A stretch of DNA of 64,000 bases from Chloroflexota bacterium (GTDB taxonomy: Bacteria > Chloroflexota > UBA11872): the NCBI GenBank assembly GCA_026706485.1, contig JAPOYR010000011.1, forward strand, positions 496,001 through 560,000, in the 5' to 3' direction. Under the pieces are notes generated by a model, which made no database searches, was not told the DNA's origin, and saw only the letters and a program-made list of their open reading frames with translations. The stretch's first letter is position 1, and every line of letters starts with the position of its first letter. This document shows, in pieces, positions 10,218 to 17,924 of the stretch. The position numbers were made by a program, and so were the translations under genes.

Positions 10218-10886
10218 TTGCGCGTCGGAATCGTCGCAGCGATCGCGTTGACGGTGGTCCTGGCGGCGTGCGGCGACACCACCGCGCCGGCGGAACCTGT
10301 GGCCGAGTCCGCACCGGCGGCGACCGCAGCCTCCGCGCCGGCGACGGCCACTGCCGCTCCCCCGCCCGCGCCAACACCGCAACCGACTGCCACGCAGGCG
10401 CCACAGCCAGCCGCGACGCCGACCCCGCCGCCGGCCCCAGCAAGGCCAGTTGCCGTCGACTTCTCGCTTCCGAGCGCCCAAGGCCCGCAGTACACCCTGA
10501 GCTCATTCGCCGGGCAGCAGCCGGTGGTCGTCGTGTTCTACCGCGCCTTTTGGTGAGGGACCTGCCGCACCCAGCTCGTGGAGCTGCAAAAGAACTACGA
10601 GGAGTTCCAGGCGCGCGGCGTGGAGATCCTTGCCGTCAGCACCGACTCGCTGGAAGACACCGCCGGCATCGTGGAGCGGGTCGGCATCCAGTTCCCCGTG
10701 CTCTACAACATCGAGGGCAACGTTCCCCGCGAATACGGCATCTTCAATCTCTACGGCGACGGGCTGGCGACGGGGTCGGCGTTCCTGGTCGATCTTGACG
10801 GGAACCTGGCCTGGAAGTCGATCTACAGCGGCATTCACGACCTGATCACGTCAGCCGACATCCTGGCGGCCATCGACGAGTTGTAG
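10218..10886 (+). CDS. Selenocysteine-containing redoxin lipoprotein, copy 1 (in-frame TGA at 10554)
   Basis: Read through TGA 10554-10556, the product is 222 residues: lipobox LAAC (C18), a Pro/Ala/Thr stalk of about 60 residues and a 143-residue thioredoxin-fold AhpC/TSA-type domain. The active site reads [17 protein letters not shown], whereas Cys relatives have FYR..W-C-PYC-R.QL. The TGA (codon 113) is therefore at the peroxidatic cysteine, and the second Cys is retained at 116. The frame before and after is the same, with conserved sequence on both sides. Downstream of the TGA is a SECIS-like hairpin (10572-10586). TTG 10218 is preferred as start: GAGGAG lies 7 nt upstream, and the signal peptide then aligns with copy 2. 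GTG 10203 is an alternative. Probable role: extracytoplasmic peroxide or disulfide reduction. Confidence 0.9.
10572..10586 (+). promoter_or_regulatory. Bacterial SECIS-like hairpin, copy 1
   Basis: CAGCTC-GTG-GAGCTG is a perfect 6-bp stem with a three-base loop that begins with G. The loop begins after 21 intervening nt from TGA 10554-10556. Bacterial SECIS elements lie inside the reading frame just downstream of UGA, with a small apical loop holding a G in its first two positions, and this fits. The same hairpin recurs at the same place in both paralogues. It encodes QLVEL, so protein conservation could also explain part of the identity. Confidence 0.75.
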
Positions 10887-10938
10887 CGCAACGACCGCGC
10901 AATCCGAGCCGCTCGGCTCAGCGGAGCGGCGCACGTAG

Positions 10939-11493
10939 GTGAAAGTCACCGAGTCTCGCCGAGCCGCACGCCTCGGGCGCGGCATTTGTGCGCTGCTTAG
11001 CGGTGTAGTCCTCGTCGGCGTCGTGGCCTGCGGCGAATCGAGCGGCTTTTCACTCCTTGTGCCCACGCCGGAACCGACCCCGGTCATCGCCCACTCGCTG
11101 GCCATGGTCCCAGCGGGGCGGACCGAACCTCCCTTTGAGCCGTCTCCCACAGCCCGTCCGGCGGACGAGGTGCCCACCCCGCCACCTCCCACACCTCCTC
11201 CAACCCCGACGCCGACCCCGATCGGTACGCCGACCCCCACGCCGACTCCACCCCCGCGCGAGGATCTTTCCCCCGGACATCAGCTCTACGTCGACAACGC
11301 CTGCGCGACCTGCCACGCCCAAGACCTGAGCGGCGGCATCGGACCGCCGCTTGCCTGTCGTACTCCAGAGGACCTACCAGAGGACCGCATTCGCTCGCAG
11401 CTCGCCGACGGCGGCAATGGCATGCCACCGTTCCTTGACCTGACGGAGGAGCAGGTCGGTCAGCTCATCGAGTTCATCCGCGGCTACTGCTAG
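10939..11493 (+). CDS. c-type cytochrome lipoprotein, copy 2
   Basis: 184 residues, a paralogue of the cytochrome at 9584 over its full length. It has a GTG start, basic n-region (ESRRAARLGR), lipobox VVAC (C31), a stalk rich in Pro-Thr, and a cytochrome c domain with heme site C122-A-T-C125-H126 and Met162 in NGMPPF. Two extra cysteines distinguish it from copy 1: PLACRT replaces ALAGRT, and the protein ends in Cys. They could form a disulfide. It is followed by the second UGA redoxin, so the cytochrome-redoxin pair appears tandemly duplicated. Confidence 0.9.
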   Translation: MKVTESRRAARLGRGICALLSGVVLVGVVACGESSGFSLLVPTPEPTPVIAHSLAMVPAGRTEPPFEPSPTARPADEVPTPPPPTPPPTPTPTPIGTPTPTPTPPPREDLSPGHQLYVDNACATCHAQDLSGGIGPPLACRTPEDLPEDRIRSQLADGGNGMPPFLDLTEEQVGQLIEFIRGYC

Positions 11494-11562
11494 GCGGTCA
11501 CGGCAAACCGGGGCCACGCCTCCGACGTAGAATTCAAGGGATGAGGCGTCGGGAGAATCCGG

Positions 11563-12600
11563 GTGCGCGTCAGGGTCATCGCGGTCGTCGCGCTGGCGGT
11601 CGTACTGGCTGCGTGCGGCGACACGGTCGCGCCGGCGGAACCCGCCGCCGAAGTGGCGCCCACGGCCACTGCAACTCCGCCGCCGGCGCCAACGGACACT
11701 CCCGCGCCGCCGCCACCCGCGCCGACGCCCACCAGCCCGCCGACGCCCACCGCCACTCCCGCGCCGACTCCGGTAGCCGTCGCCGCGGCGCCTACGCCCA
11801 CCGCCGTCCCGGCGCCAACCTCAACGCCTGTCCCCGCACCCACGTCCACTCCGGCCCCAACGCCCACGCCGGCGCCCGTCCCAACGTCGACGCCACAACC
11901 CACGCCCACGACGGCAGCCGCGCCGACACCGACTCCGGCTCCTCAACCGACGCCCACGCCGCAGCCCACGCCCACGCCGCAGCCGACTCCGACGCCGGCG
12001 CCCGAACCCACACCAACACCGCAACCGACGCCGACGCCAGAACCCACGCCAACACCGGCACCGACGCCGACCCCCGCGCCTGAACCCACCCCAACACCGG
12101 AGCCGACGCCGACACCACAACCAACCCCAACGCCAACAGCCGCACCGGCCACGGCCAGGCAGGCCGCCGTCGACTTCTCGCTGCCAAGCGCCCAGGGGCC
12201 GCAATACACCCTGAGCTCATACCAAGGGCAGCAGCCGGTGGTGGTGGTCTTCTACCGCGCCTTCTGGTGAACGACCTGCCGCACCCAGCTCGTGGAGCTG
12301 CAGAAGCACTACCAGGAGTTTGAGTCTCGGGGCGTGGAGGTCCTCGCCGTCAGCACCGACTCGCTGGAAGACACCGCCGGCATCGTGGAGCGGATCGGGA
12401 TCCAATTCCCGGTGCTCTACAACCTCGAGGGCAATGTTCCGCGGGAATACGGCATCTTCAATCTCTACGGCGACGGGCTCGCCACGGGGTCGGCGTTCCT
12501 GGTCGATCTTGACGGGAACCTGGCCTGGAAGTCGATCTACAGCGGTATTCACGACCTGATCAGGTCCACCGACATCCTGGCGGCCATCGACGCGCTGTAG
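11563..12600 (+). CDS. Selenocysteine-containing redoxin lipoprotein, copy 2 (in-frame TGA at 12268)
   Basis: 345 residues when TGA 12268-12270 is read as Sec. A GTG start follows GGGAG. Lipobox LAAC (C18). The stalk (residues about 19-202) is a long run of Pro-Thr-Pro repeats, three times that of copy 1. The redoxin domain (203-345) is again 143 residues and nearly identical to copy 1, including FYRAFW-U-TTC-RTQL with U at 236 and Cys at 239. The stalk probably projects the domain through the wall or outer layer. All else (frame, hairpin, context) is as in copy 1, so an accidental stop is unlikely. Confidence 0.9.
12286..12300 (+). promoter_or_regulatory. Bacterial SECIS-like hairpin, copy 2
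   Basis: CAGCTC-GTG-GAGCTG at the same distance from TGA 12268-12270 (21 nt to the loop) as in the other copies. The preceding codons differ (ACG ACC against GGG ACC), so the hairpin is kept while the codons next to the TGA vary. Confidence 0.75.
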
Positions 12601-12699
12601 CGCAACGGCGCCGCCTGCATGCCGGAGCGATTGGTCGCCGCGGCGAACCCCTGCGGCGTGCTCGGCGTAGGATTGCAGGGGAAACCCGCCGGGAGGGAC

Positions 12700-13677
12700 A
12701 TGGTGCGAATCGGGATCATCGCGGTGGTTGCGTTGGCGGTCGTCATGGCCGCGTGCGGCGAAGCCGCCGAGCCCGCGGAACCCGCCGCCGAGGTGGCGTC
12801 CGCCGCAACCGCAAGTCCGCCGCCCGCGCCAACGCCCACCAGCCCGCCGTCGCCCACCACCGCTCCCGCGCCGACCCCGGTAGTCGTCGCCGCGGCGCCA
12901 ACGCCAACCGCCGAGTCTGCACCGACCTCGACGCCTGTGCCCGTGCCAACGCCGACGCCGGCGTCCACGCCAACGGCGGCTCCGACTCCGACTCCCGCAG
13001 CGACATCAACGCCGCAACCCACACCGACTGCGGGGGCGACTCCGACGCCTTCGCCCGCGCCAACGCTCGCACCCGCACCTACGCCGACGTCGGCGCCCCA
13101 GCCCACACCAACGCCGAGAGCTACGCCAACCCCGCAACCCACGCCGACGCCGCGACCGACTCCCACCCCCGCGCCTCAGCCCACGCCGACGCCACAGCCG
13201 ACCGCCACGCCGACACCACCCCCGACATCGGCCAGACCGGCCGCCGTCGACTTCTCGCTGCCGAGCGCCCAGGGTCCGCAGTACACCCTGAGCTCATTTC
13301 AGGGCCAGCAGCCGGTGGTGGTGGTGTTCTACCGCGCCTTCTGGTGAACGGCTTGCCGTACGCAGCTCGTGGAGCTGCAGAACCACTACCAGGAGTTCCA
13401 ATCGCGCGGCGCGGAAATCCTGGCCATCAGCACCGACTCGCTGGAAGACACCGCCGGCATCATTGAGCGGATTGGCATCCAGTTCCCGGTGCTCTACAAC
13501 ACCGCGGGGGAGGTGCCCAGGGCCTACGGCGTCTTTGACCACTTCGGCGACGGCTTGGCCGTGGGATCGGCGTTTCTGGTGGGCCTCGACGGCACCGTTG
13601 CCTGGAGCTATGTCTACACTGGCATCTACGACCTGATCCCGTCTGCCGACATCCTGGCGGCCATTGACGCGCTGTAG
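12700..13677 (+). CDS. Selenocysteine-containing redoxin lipoprotein, copy 3 (in-frame TGA at 13345)
   Basis: 325 residues when TGA 13345-13347 is read as Sec. ATG start shortly after GGGAGGG; an adjacent GTG at 12703 has better spacing. Lipobox MAAC (C19). Pro-Thr-rich stalk to about residue 182, then a 143-residue redoxin domain with FYRAFW-U-TAC-RTQL (U at 216, Cys at 219). The C-terminal half is the most diverged of the three (YNTAGEVPRAYGVFDHFG against [18 protein letters not shown]), so it has been kept for some time after duplication. It lacks its own cytochrome partner and sits 99 bp after copy 2. Confidence 0.9.
13363..13377 (+). promoter_or_regulatory. Bacterial SECIS-like hairpin, copy 3
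   Basis: CAGCTC-GTG-GAGCTG, here extended by one G-C pair to a 7-bp stem, 21 nt after TGA 13345-13347. The sequence between TGA and hairpin has changed at several positions relative to copies 1 and 2, while the stem and loop have not. Confidence 0.75.
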
Positions 13678-13752
13678 GGGCGCATCGCCGCTCGGTGCAC
13701 GCCGCGTGACACACGCCTACAATCGCCGCCGGCCTCATTGACGGGAATCTCC

Positions 13753-14817
13753 ATGAATAATCCGCTACGGGCCGGCGTGGTCGGCCTCACCGGCATCGGG
13801 GCCAACCGCCCCGCGCCTGGGCCGGGACCGGGCACCGGCTTCGAGATGCCCCACTCCCACGTCGCCGCCTATCGCCATGTCGCCGGCACCGAACCCGTGG
13901 CGGTGTGCGACATCGTGCAGGAGAAGCTGGACGACTTTCACTGCACCTGGAGCGACGTGCTGCCCGACGTGCGCGGCTACACCGACTACCGCGAGATGCT
14001 GGACCGCGAGCAGCTGGACGTGATCAGCGTGGCGACGCCCGACGACCGGCACGCGCAGATCGTGATCGACGCCGTCGACGCCGGCGTGCGCGGGATCGTC
14101 TGCGAAAAGCCCATCGCCTCGACGCTGGCCGACGCCGACCGCATGATCGCCGCGGTCGAGGCCGCGGGCGTCCCCATGCTGGTGGATCACACGCGGCGCT
14201 GGATGTTCCCCTGGGTGCAGGTGGCCGAGGTGATTGCGTCGGGCGAGATTGGCGAGGTGCAGCGCATCATTGCCAACCAGGGCGGCCCACGGGCGATGCT
14301 GTTTCGCAATGGCACGCACATGTTCGACACCATCCTCTGGTACGCCGGCGGCACGCCCACCGCGGTCTACGCGATCGCGGAAGCCGGGTTCGAGGACTAC
14401 CCCCCGCGCTATGCCAGCGACGGCGGCCACGACCCCGACACCGACCCGGCCATGTCCGTGGTCGTCGAGTTCGACAATGGCGTGCGCGCCTTCTGGAACA
14501 TGTGCAAGACCATGCCGCAGGTGTTCACCCTGGAAGTGTTGGGCACGGACGGCATCGCTCGCGTCGGCGACTCGGACGACGCCACCGTCGTCGTCAAGAA
14601 CGGACGCGGCTTCGAGCATCGCACCCTTCCCCGGCCGCACTTCACGCTCGGCCACATCGCCGGCTGCGTCGACGAGATGGTGCACCTGATCCACCACGGC
14701 GGCCGCCCGTCGATGGACGGGCGCACCTCGCGTCAGGTCGTGGAAGTGCTGCTGGCCGCGCTGCACTCGCAGCACGCCGGCAACGCCCGCATCACGCTGC
14801 CCATCAGCGACGTATAG
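13753..14817 (+). CDS. Gfo/Idh/MocA family oxidoreductase
   Basis: 354 residues. The N-terminal Rossmann start (LRAGVVGLTGIGANR) has an insertion of Gly/Pro-rich sequence after the first strand. ISVATPDDRHAQIVIDAV and GIVCEKPIASTLADADRM hold the catalytic EKP lysine. The C-terminal sheet domain is complete (GTHMFDTILWYAGG). Family members oxidise or epimerise sugars or inositols with NAD(P). The ATG at 13753 is used; a TTG 15 nt upstream is also in frame. It starts about 75 bp after the third redoxin and is unlikely to share its function. Confidence 0.9.
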   Translation: MNNPLRAGVVGLTGIGANRPAPGPGPGTGFEMPHSHVAAYRHVAGTEPVAVCDIVQEKLDDFHCTWSDVLPDVRGYTDYREMLDREQLDVISVATPDDRHAQIVIDAVDAGVRGIVCEKPIASTLADADRMIAAVEAAGVPMLVDHTRRWMFPWVQVAEVIASGEIGEVQRIIANQGGPRAMLFRNGTHMFDTILWYAGGTPTAVYAIAEAGFEDYPPRYASDGGHDPDTDPAMSVVVEFDNGVRAFWNMCKTMPQVFTLEVLGTDGIARVGDSDDATVVVKNGRGFEHRTLPRPHFTLGHIAGCVDEMVHLIHHGGRPSMDGRTSRQVVEVLLAALHSQHAGNARITLPISDV

Positions 14818-14977
14818 GCGGGCAGGCTGCCGGAACGTTGCTCCGCGTTGGCGGAGGGCACTTCCATGGGCATCCCTCCGGTCTAAACGCCCGGCTTTCG
14901 CCGCATCGAGCTCGTTAGAGCCTTACATGACGGAAGCGTCAGAGTCATGTCCCAGCCGGTGGGATCAGGGTGGGGTG

Positions 14978-15460
14978 TCAACAGGTCTGAGTTAGAAAGG
15001 CCGCGACGATGATGACAAGTACCGCTGCCGCCACAAGCAAACCAAAGCCGCCATCGTGACTCCGCCGATAGGCGGAGAATCTCTCGTGGTAAATCGCCCG
15101 CACCTCTCGCGATGCCCTGGTGCGCTGGGTTTCGGCAGTGAATTCGTCCTGAGGAATGGGGTAATGGGAGATGCTGCCGTCAGCGGGTAGGAGCCGCCTG
15201 TAGCGGCGTCGAAACTCGTGATCGGACTGAATCCCCTTTCGCATGTTGCAAGGGACGCAGAGGAGTTGCAGATTGCCGATCTCGTTGCCGCCACCCCGAC
15301 TCACCGGGTGCTTGTGGTCGATTTCCAAGTAGCGGAGGCGATGGGTACGGCCGCAATACGAGCATCGGCCCTTCTGGGCCATGAAGAGTTGATTCTTTAC
15401 GCTCCGGGGAAAGACGATTCGGCGTGGGTCCGAATGGCCTGAGTTACCGCCCCATCTCAC
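14978..15460 (-). CDS. HNH endonuclease-like protein with C-terminal membrane span
   Basis: 160 residues. The GTG start is fixed by a strong ribosome site, GGGAGG (15467-15472), 6 nt upstream. HNH motifs: CSYCG, then EIDHKHPVSRGGG, then NLQLLCVPCNMRKG, with the two CxxC zinc knuckles and the DH catalytic pair. The last 25 residues are a hydrophobic helix (GLLVAAAVLVIIVAAFL), unusual for this nuclease type. It is a stand-alone gene with no methylase or specificity partner nearby. It may be a membrane-tethered nuclease. Confidence 0.85.
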   Translation of the reverse strand: MRWGGNSGHSDPRRIVFPRSVKNQLFMAQKGRCSYCGRTHRLRYLEIDHKHPVSRGGGNEIGNLQLLCVPCNMRKGIQSDHEFRRRYRRLLPADGSISHYPIPQDEFTAETQRTRASREVRAIYHERFSAYRRSHDGGFGLLVAAAVLVIIVAAFLTQTC

Positions 15461-15505
15461 CGAATTCCTCCCGACTAAGTCGGATATCGCGACGTACGCT
15501 CGAGG

Positions 15506-16687
15506 CTAGAGCGACTTGATGTAGGCCACGATCGCGAGGAGCTCTTCGCGCGAGAGCAACGTGTCGAGATCGGCCTGCATCAGGCCTGCTTCGTATCCCT
15601 CGACCACTTCCGCGTTGGGGTCCACGATCGCGCGCAGCAGATAGGCGTCGTCGGCGATGACCGTTGAGCCGTCGGCCAGCGTGACCTGGCTGAGGTAGAC
15701 GCCCTGCCAGGTGGGTCCGGTGCCGTCGGAACCGTCGGCGCTGTGGCACGCCTCGCAGCCGATGGCGCGGACGAGCGATGCCCCCAAGGCCGGATCAGGC
15801 GGCGGCGCGGTGGGAGTGGGCGTGGGCTCCGGTATGGGCGTCGGCGTTGGCTCTGGTGTGGGCGTTGGCTGCGGCACGGGAGTCGGTGTGGGCTGTGGCG
15901 TAGGCGTTGGCACCGGCGGGGGCGTGGGTGTCGGTTGCGGTGTCGGCGTCGGTGCCGGAGTGGGCGTCGGCGACGGAGTCGGGGTGGGTTCAGGCGTTGG
16001 CGTAGGTTCGGGCGTCGGTGTCGCGGTCGGTGCGGGGGTGGGGGTGGGTTCCGGCGTTGGCGTGGGCGACGGCTCGGGTGTCGGGGTGGGCTCCGGGGCC
16101 GCCGTTGGTTCCGGCGTGGGAGTCGGAGTGGCCGCCGCCGTGGGCGTGGGATTGAGTGTGGGCGACGGCTCGGGCGATGGCGTGGGCGACGTCAAGACGA
16201 CGTCTCGAGCTTCGGAGAAACCCATGACGTCTTGGATCAAGACGGTGCGGGAACCCGGCGACACATCCTGGAATACGTGCGTGAGGATGCCGTCGGAATG
16301 AGTGGTCTGATTCGGAGGGCGTCCATCCAGGGTGACACGGACATCGACGCCGGCGAACACCTGCAATTCGACGGTCACAGTGGAGTCCTCGACGGACATG
16401 CGGTGAATGTCCCACTCCCGGGTCGGCCGTGGGGTTGGGGAGGGCGTGGGTTCGCGCGTCGCTGTAGGCGCCAGCATGGCTGCGGTGGTCGGCGTTGACG
16501 TAGGCGTAGGGATAGATGTGGGGGACGAGGCCGGTGGCGTTGCCGCTGCCGGCGGCTCCGTGGTGTCCCCGCAAGCCAGGCAAAGGAAGCCCAAGGCGAC
16601 GACCAGGCCCGCTATTTGGAAGATGCTCAAGGGACCCTTCGAGTGGCGTTTGGGTGCGAGTCGACGGCCGCTTGCGCGCCTATGCAC
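15506..16687 (-). CDS. Pro-Thr-stalk lipoprotein with cytochrome c domain
   Basis: 393 residues. Lipobox CLAC (C39), then a PEGA-like beta segment ([20 protein letters not shown]), then a stalk of about 125 residues of Pro-Thr/Pro-Glu repeats, then a C-terminal cytochrome c domain with CEACH and a likely axial Met in AGLMQAD. The domain resembles small cytochromes linked to oxidase subunit II. It is related in layout, not in close sequence, to the cytochromes at 9584 and 10939. GTG 16687 is the longest start; a TTG at 16630 with AAGGG upstream would shorten the n-region. Confidence 0.87.
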   Translation of the reverse strand: MHRRASGRRLAPKRHSKGPLSIFQIAGLVVALGFLCLACGDTTEPPAAATPPASSPTSIPTPTSTPTTAAMLAPTATREPTPSPTPRPTREWDIHRMSVEDSTVTVELQVFAGVDVRVTLDGRPPNQTTHSDGILTHVFQDVSPGSRTVLIQDVMGFSEARDVVLTSPTPSPEPSPTLNPTPTAAATPTPTPEPTAAPEPTPTPEPSPTPTPEPTPTPAPTATPTPEPTPTPEPTPTPSPTPTPAPTPTPQPTPTPPPVPTPTPQPTPTPVPQPTPTPEPTPTPIPEPTPTPTAPPPDPALGASLVRAIGCEACHSADGSDGTGPTWQGVYLSQVTLADGSTVIADDAYLLRAIVDPNAEVVEGYEAGLMQADLDTLLSREELLAIVAYIKSL

Positions 16688-16860
16688 GCGTCGGTTCGGA
16701 CAACGCGCGAGTCACCGGCATTCAGGAAACCGTGTTTGGGCCAATGCGAAGGAGTCTTGCGGTCTCATGGCGCGGCGCATAGGCGAGAGAGTATCGCGCT
16801 GGACTGGTAAATTCTGCCGTTGCCGTACGTAGGTGCCGACAGCAGGCCGCAGAGGTCGTC

Positions 16861-17826
16861 TTGGTCGTGCCGGAACAGTCTCCGCAGCGGAATCTGGCGA
16901 TCGTCTCTCGCAGCATCCTCGGTCAGGCCGTGGATTTGATCGGGACGGTCGTTTCCTATTCGGCGACGGCGCTCTTGCTCGCGGTCATTTTGCTCGTGGC
17001 CATCCTGCCCGCGCGCCTTGTCGACGCGGCCGCCGCCTGGCTGGGTCGCCGCGTGTATGCCCGCGGCGGGCGTCGCTCGCGCCAGCTGCGCGCCAACCTG
17101 TCCGTGGCCATGGGCTCATCGGCCTCGGCGCAAGACGTGAACGCCGCGGCCGGGGACGTCTATGCCAGCTACGGCCGGTATCTGGTGGAGTACTTCACGA
17201 TGATCTGGCCGGACTGGTGGCGCCGCCACCGCCGCGTCGAGATCGACTCGTCGGAACTGGCGGCGGCGCTCGATGCGGGCCGCGGCGCGATTATCGTGAG
17301 CATGCACGCCGCGAGCTTTGAAATCGCCGCCCGCGAGCTGCGACGGCGACACGCACCCATCTCGTCCGCCGGCGAACGGCTGCGGCCGCACTGGCTGGGG
17401 CGCGTCTTCGCGATGATCCGACGACAGGCAAAGATCGAGGTGCACGACGAACGCGAGGCCGCCCGCCCGTTGCTGCGCGCGCTGCGCCGCAACGAGGCCG
17501 TGGGACTGGCCGCGGACCGCGTCATCATCGGCGACGGCGTGCCCGTGCAGCTCTGCGGCGAGACGGCCATCCTCCCCAAAGGTCCCGCCTTGCTTAGCAT
17601 CATGAGCGGTGCGCCGCTCATGCCCGCATTCACCCGGCGCTTGCCCGACGGACGCGTCCAAGGCTACTTCGCGCGCGGCATCGACCTGCGCGACCTCGAC
17701 CGCTCCAACGCCGGCCTGCAGGAAGGCGTGCAACGCATGGCGGATGTGCTGACGGAGATGATCGGCTACGGCTACCGCAGCTGGTATGCCCTGCACCCGG
17801 TGTGGCCAGCGGCGCGGGTGCCGTAG
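16861..17826 (+). CDS. Lysophospholipid acyltransferase, LpxL/HtrB-like
   Basis: About 321 residues. One membrane span near the N-terminus (ATALLLAVILLVAIL), then the acyltransferase region with the H-x4-E motif (MHAASFE), and later AADRVIIGDGVPV and GPALLSIMSGAPLMP, typical of HtrB/LpxL and the actinobacterial PIM acyltransferases. The reaction would be transfer of an acyl chain to a lipid A or phosphoinositide-type glycolipid at the inner membrane. The start is TTG 16861 or GTG 16867. No lipid A genes are nearby, so the acceptor is unknown. Confidence 0.85.
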   Translation: MVVPEQSPQRNLAIVSRSILGQAVDLIGTVVSYSATALLLAVILLVAILPARLVDAAAAWLGRRVYARGGRRSRQLRANLSVAMGSSASAQDVNAAAGDVYASYGRYLVEYFTMIWPDWWRRHRRVEIDSSELAAALDAGRGAIIVSMHAASFEIAARELRRRHAPISSAGERLRPHWLGRVFAMIRRQAKIEVHDEREAARPLLRALRRNEAVGLAADRVIIGDGVPVQLCGETAILPKGPALLSIMSGAPLMPAFTRRLPDGRVQGYFARGIDLRDLDRSNAGLQEGVQRMADVLTEMIGYGYRSWYALHPVWPAARVP

Positions 17827-17924
17827 CAGCCGACGAGCCCAAACCGAGGACCGGACGGGCGGGTTGGAAACCCGCCCCTACGAGTGCGCGATTTGATCGG
17901 AGATACCGAGCGGCGGCGTTCCAC

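Noticed and set aside
11690-13240. Tandem repeats that could be taken for a CRISPR or satellite array
   Set aside because: The repeats are Pro-Thr codons within open frames, with no spacer/repeat pattern of constant length. The same is true of the stalk at about 15800-16180 on the other strand.
10554-13347. TGA as sequencing error or pseudogene mutation in the redoxins
   Set aside because: The same codon carries TGA in three diverged paralogues, each with an intact frame of equal length after it.
10218-13677. Reassigned genetic code (UGA as Trp or Gly) as explanation of the in-frame TGAs
   Set aside because: UGA ends many genes here at their expected C-termini and in ATGA overlaps (for example 22875, 23780, 50862, 51581), so it is a normal stop. 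Only the redoxin site has it in frame.
14818-14977. Possible tRNA or structured RNA in the gap after the Gfo/Idh gene
   Set aside because: No T-loop GTTCGA motif and no cloverleaf could be drawn. No tRNA was found in any gap, including one for Sec.
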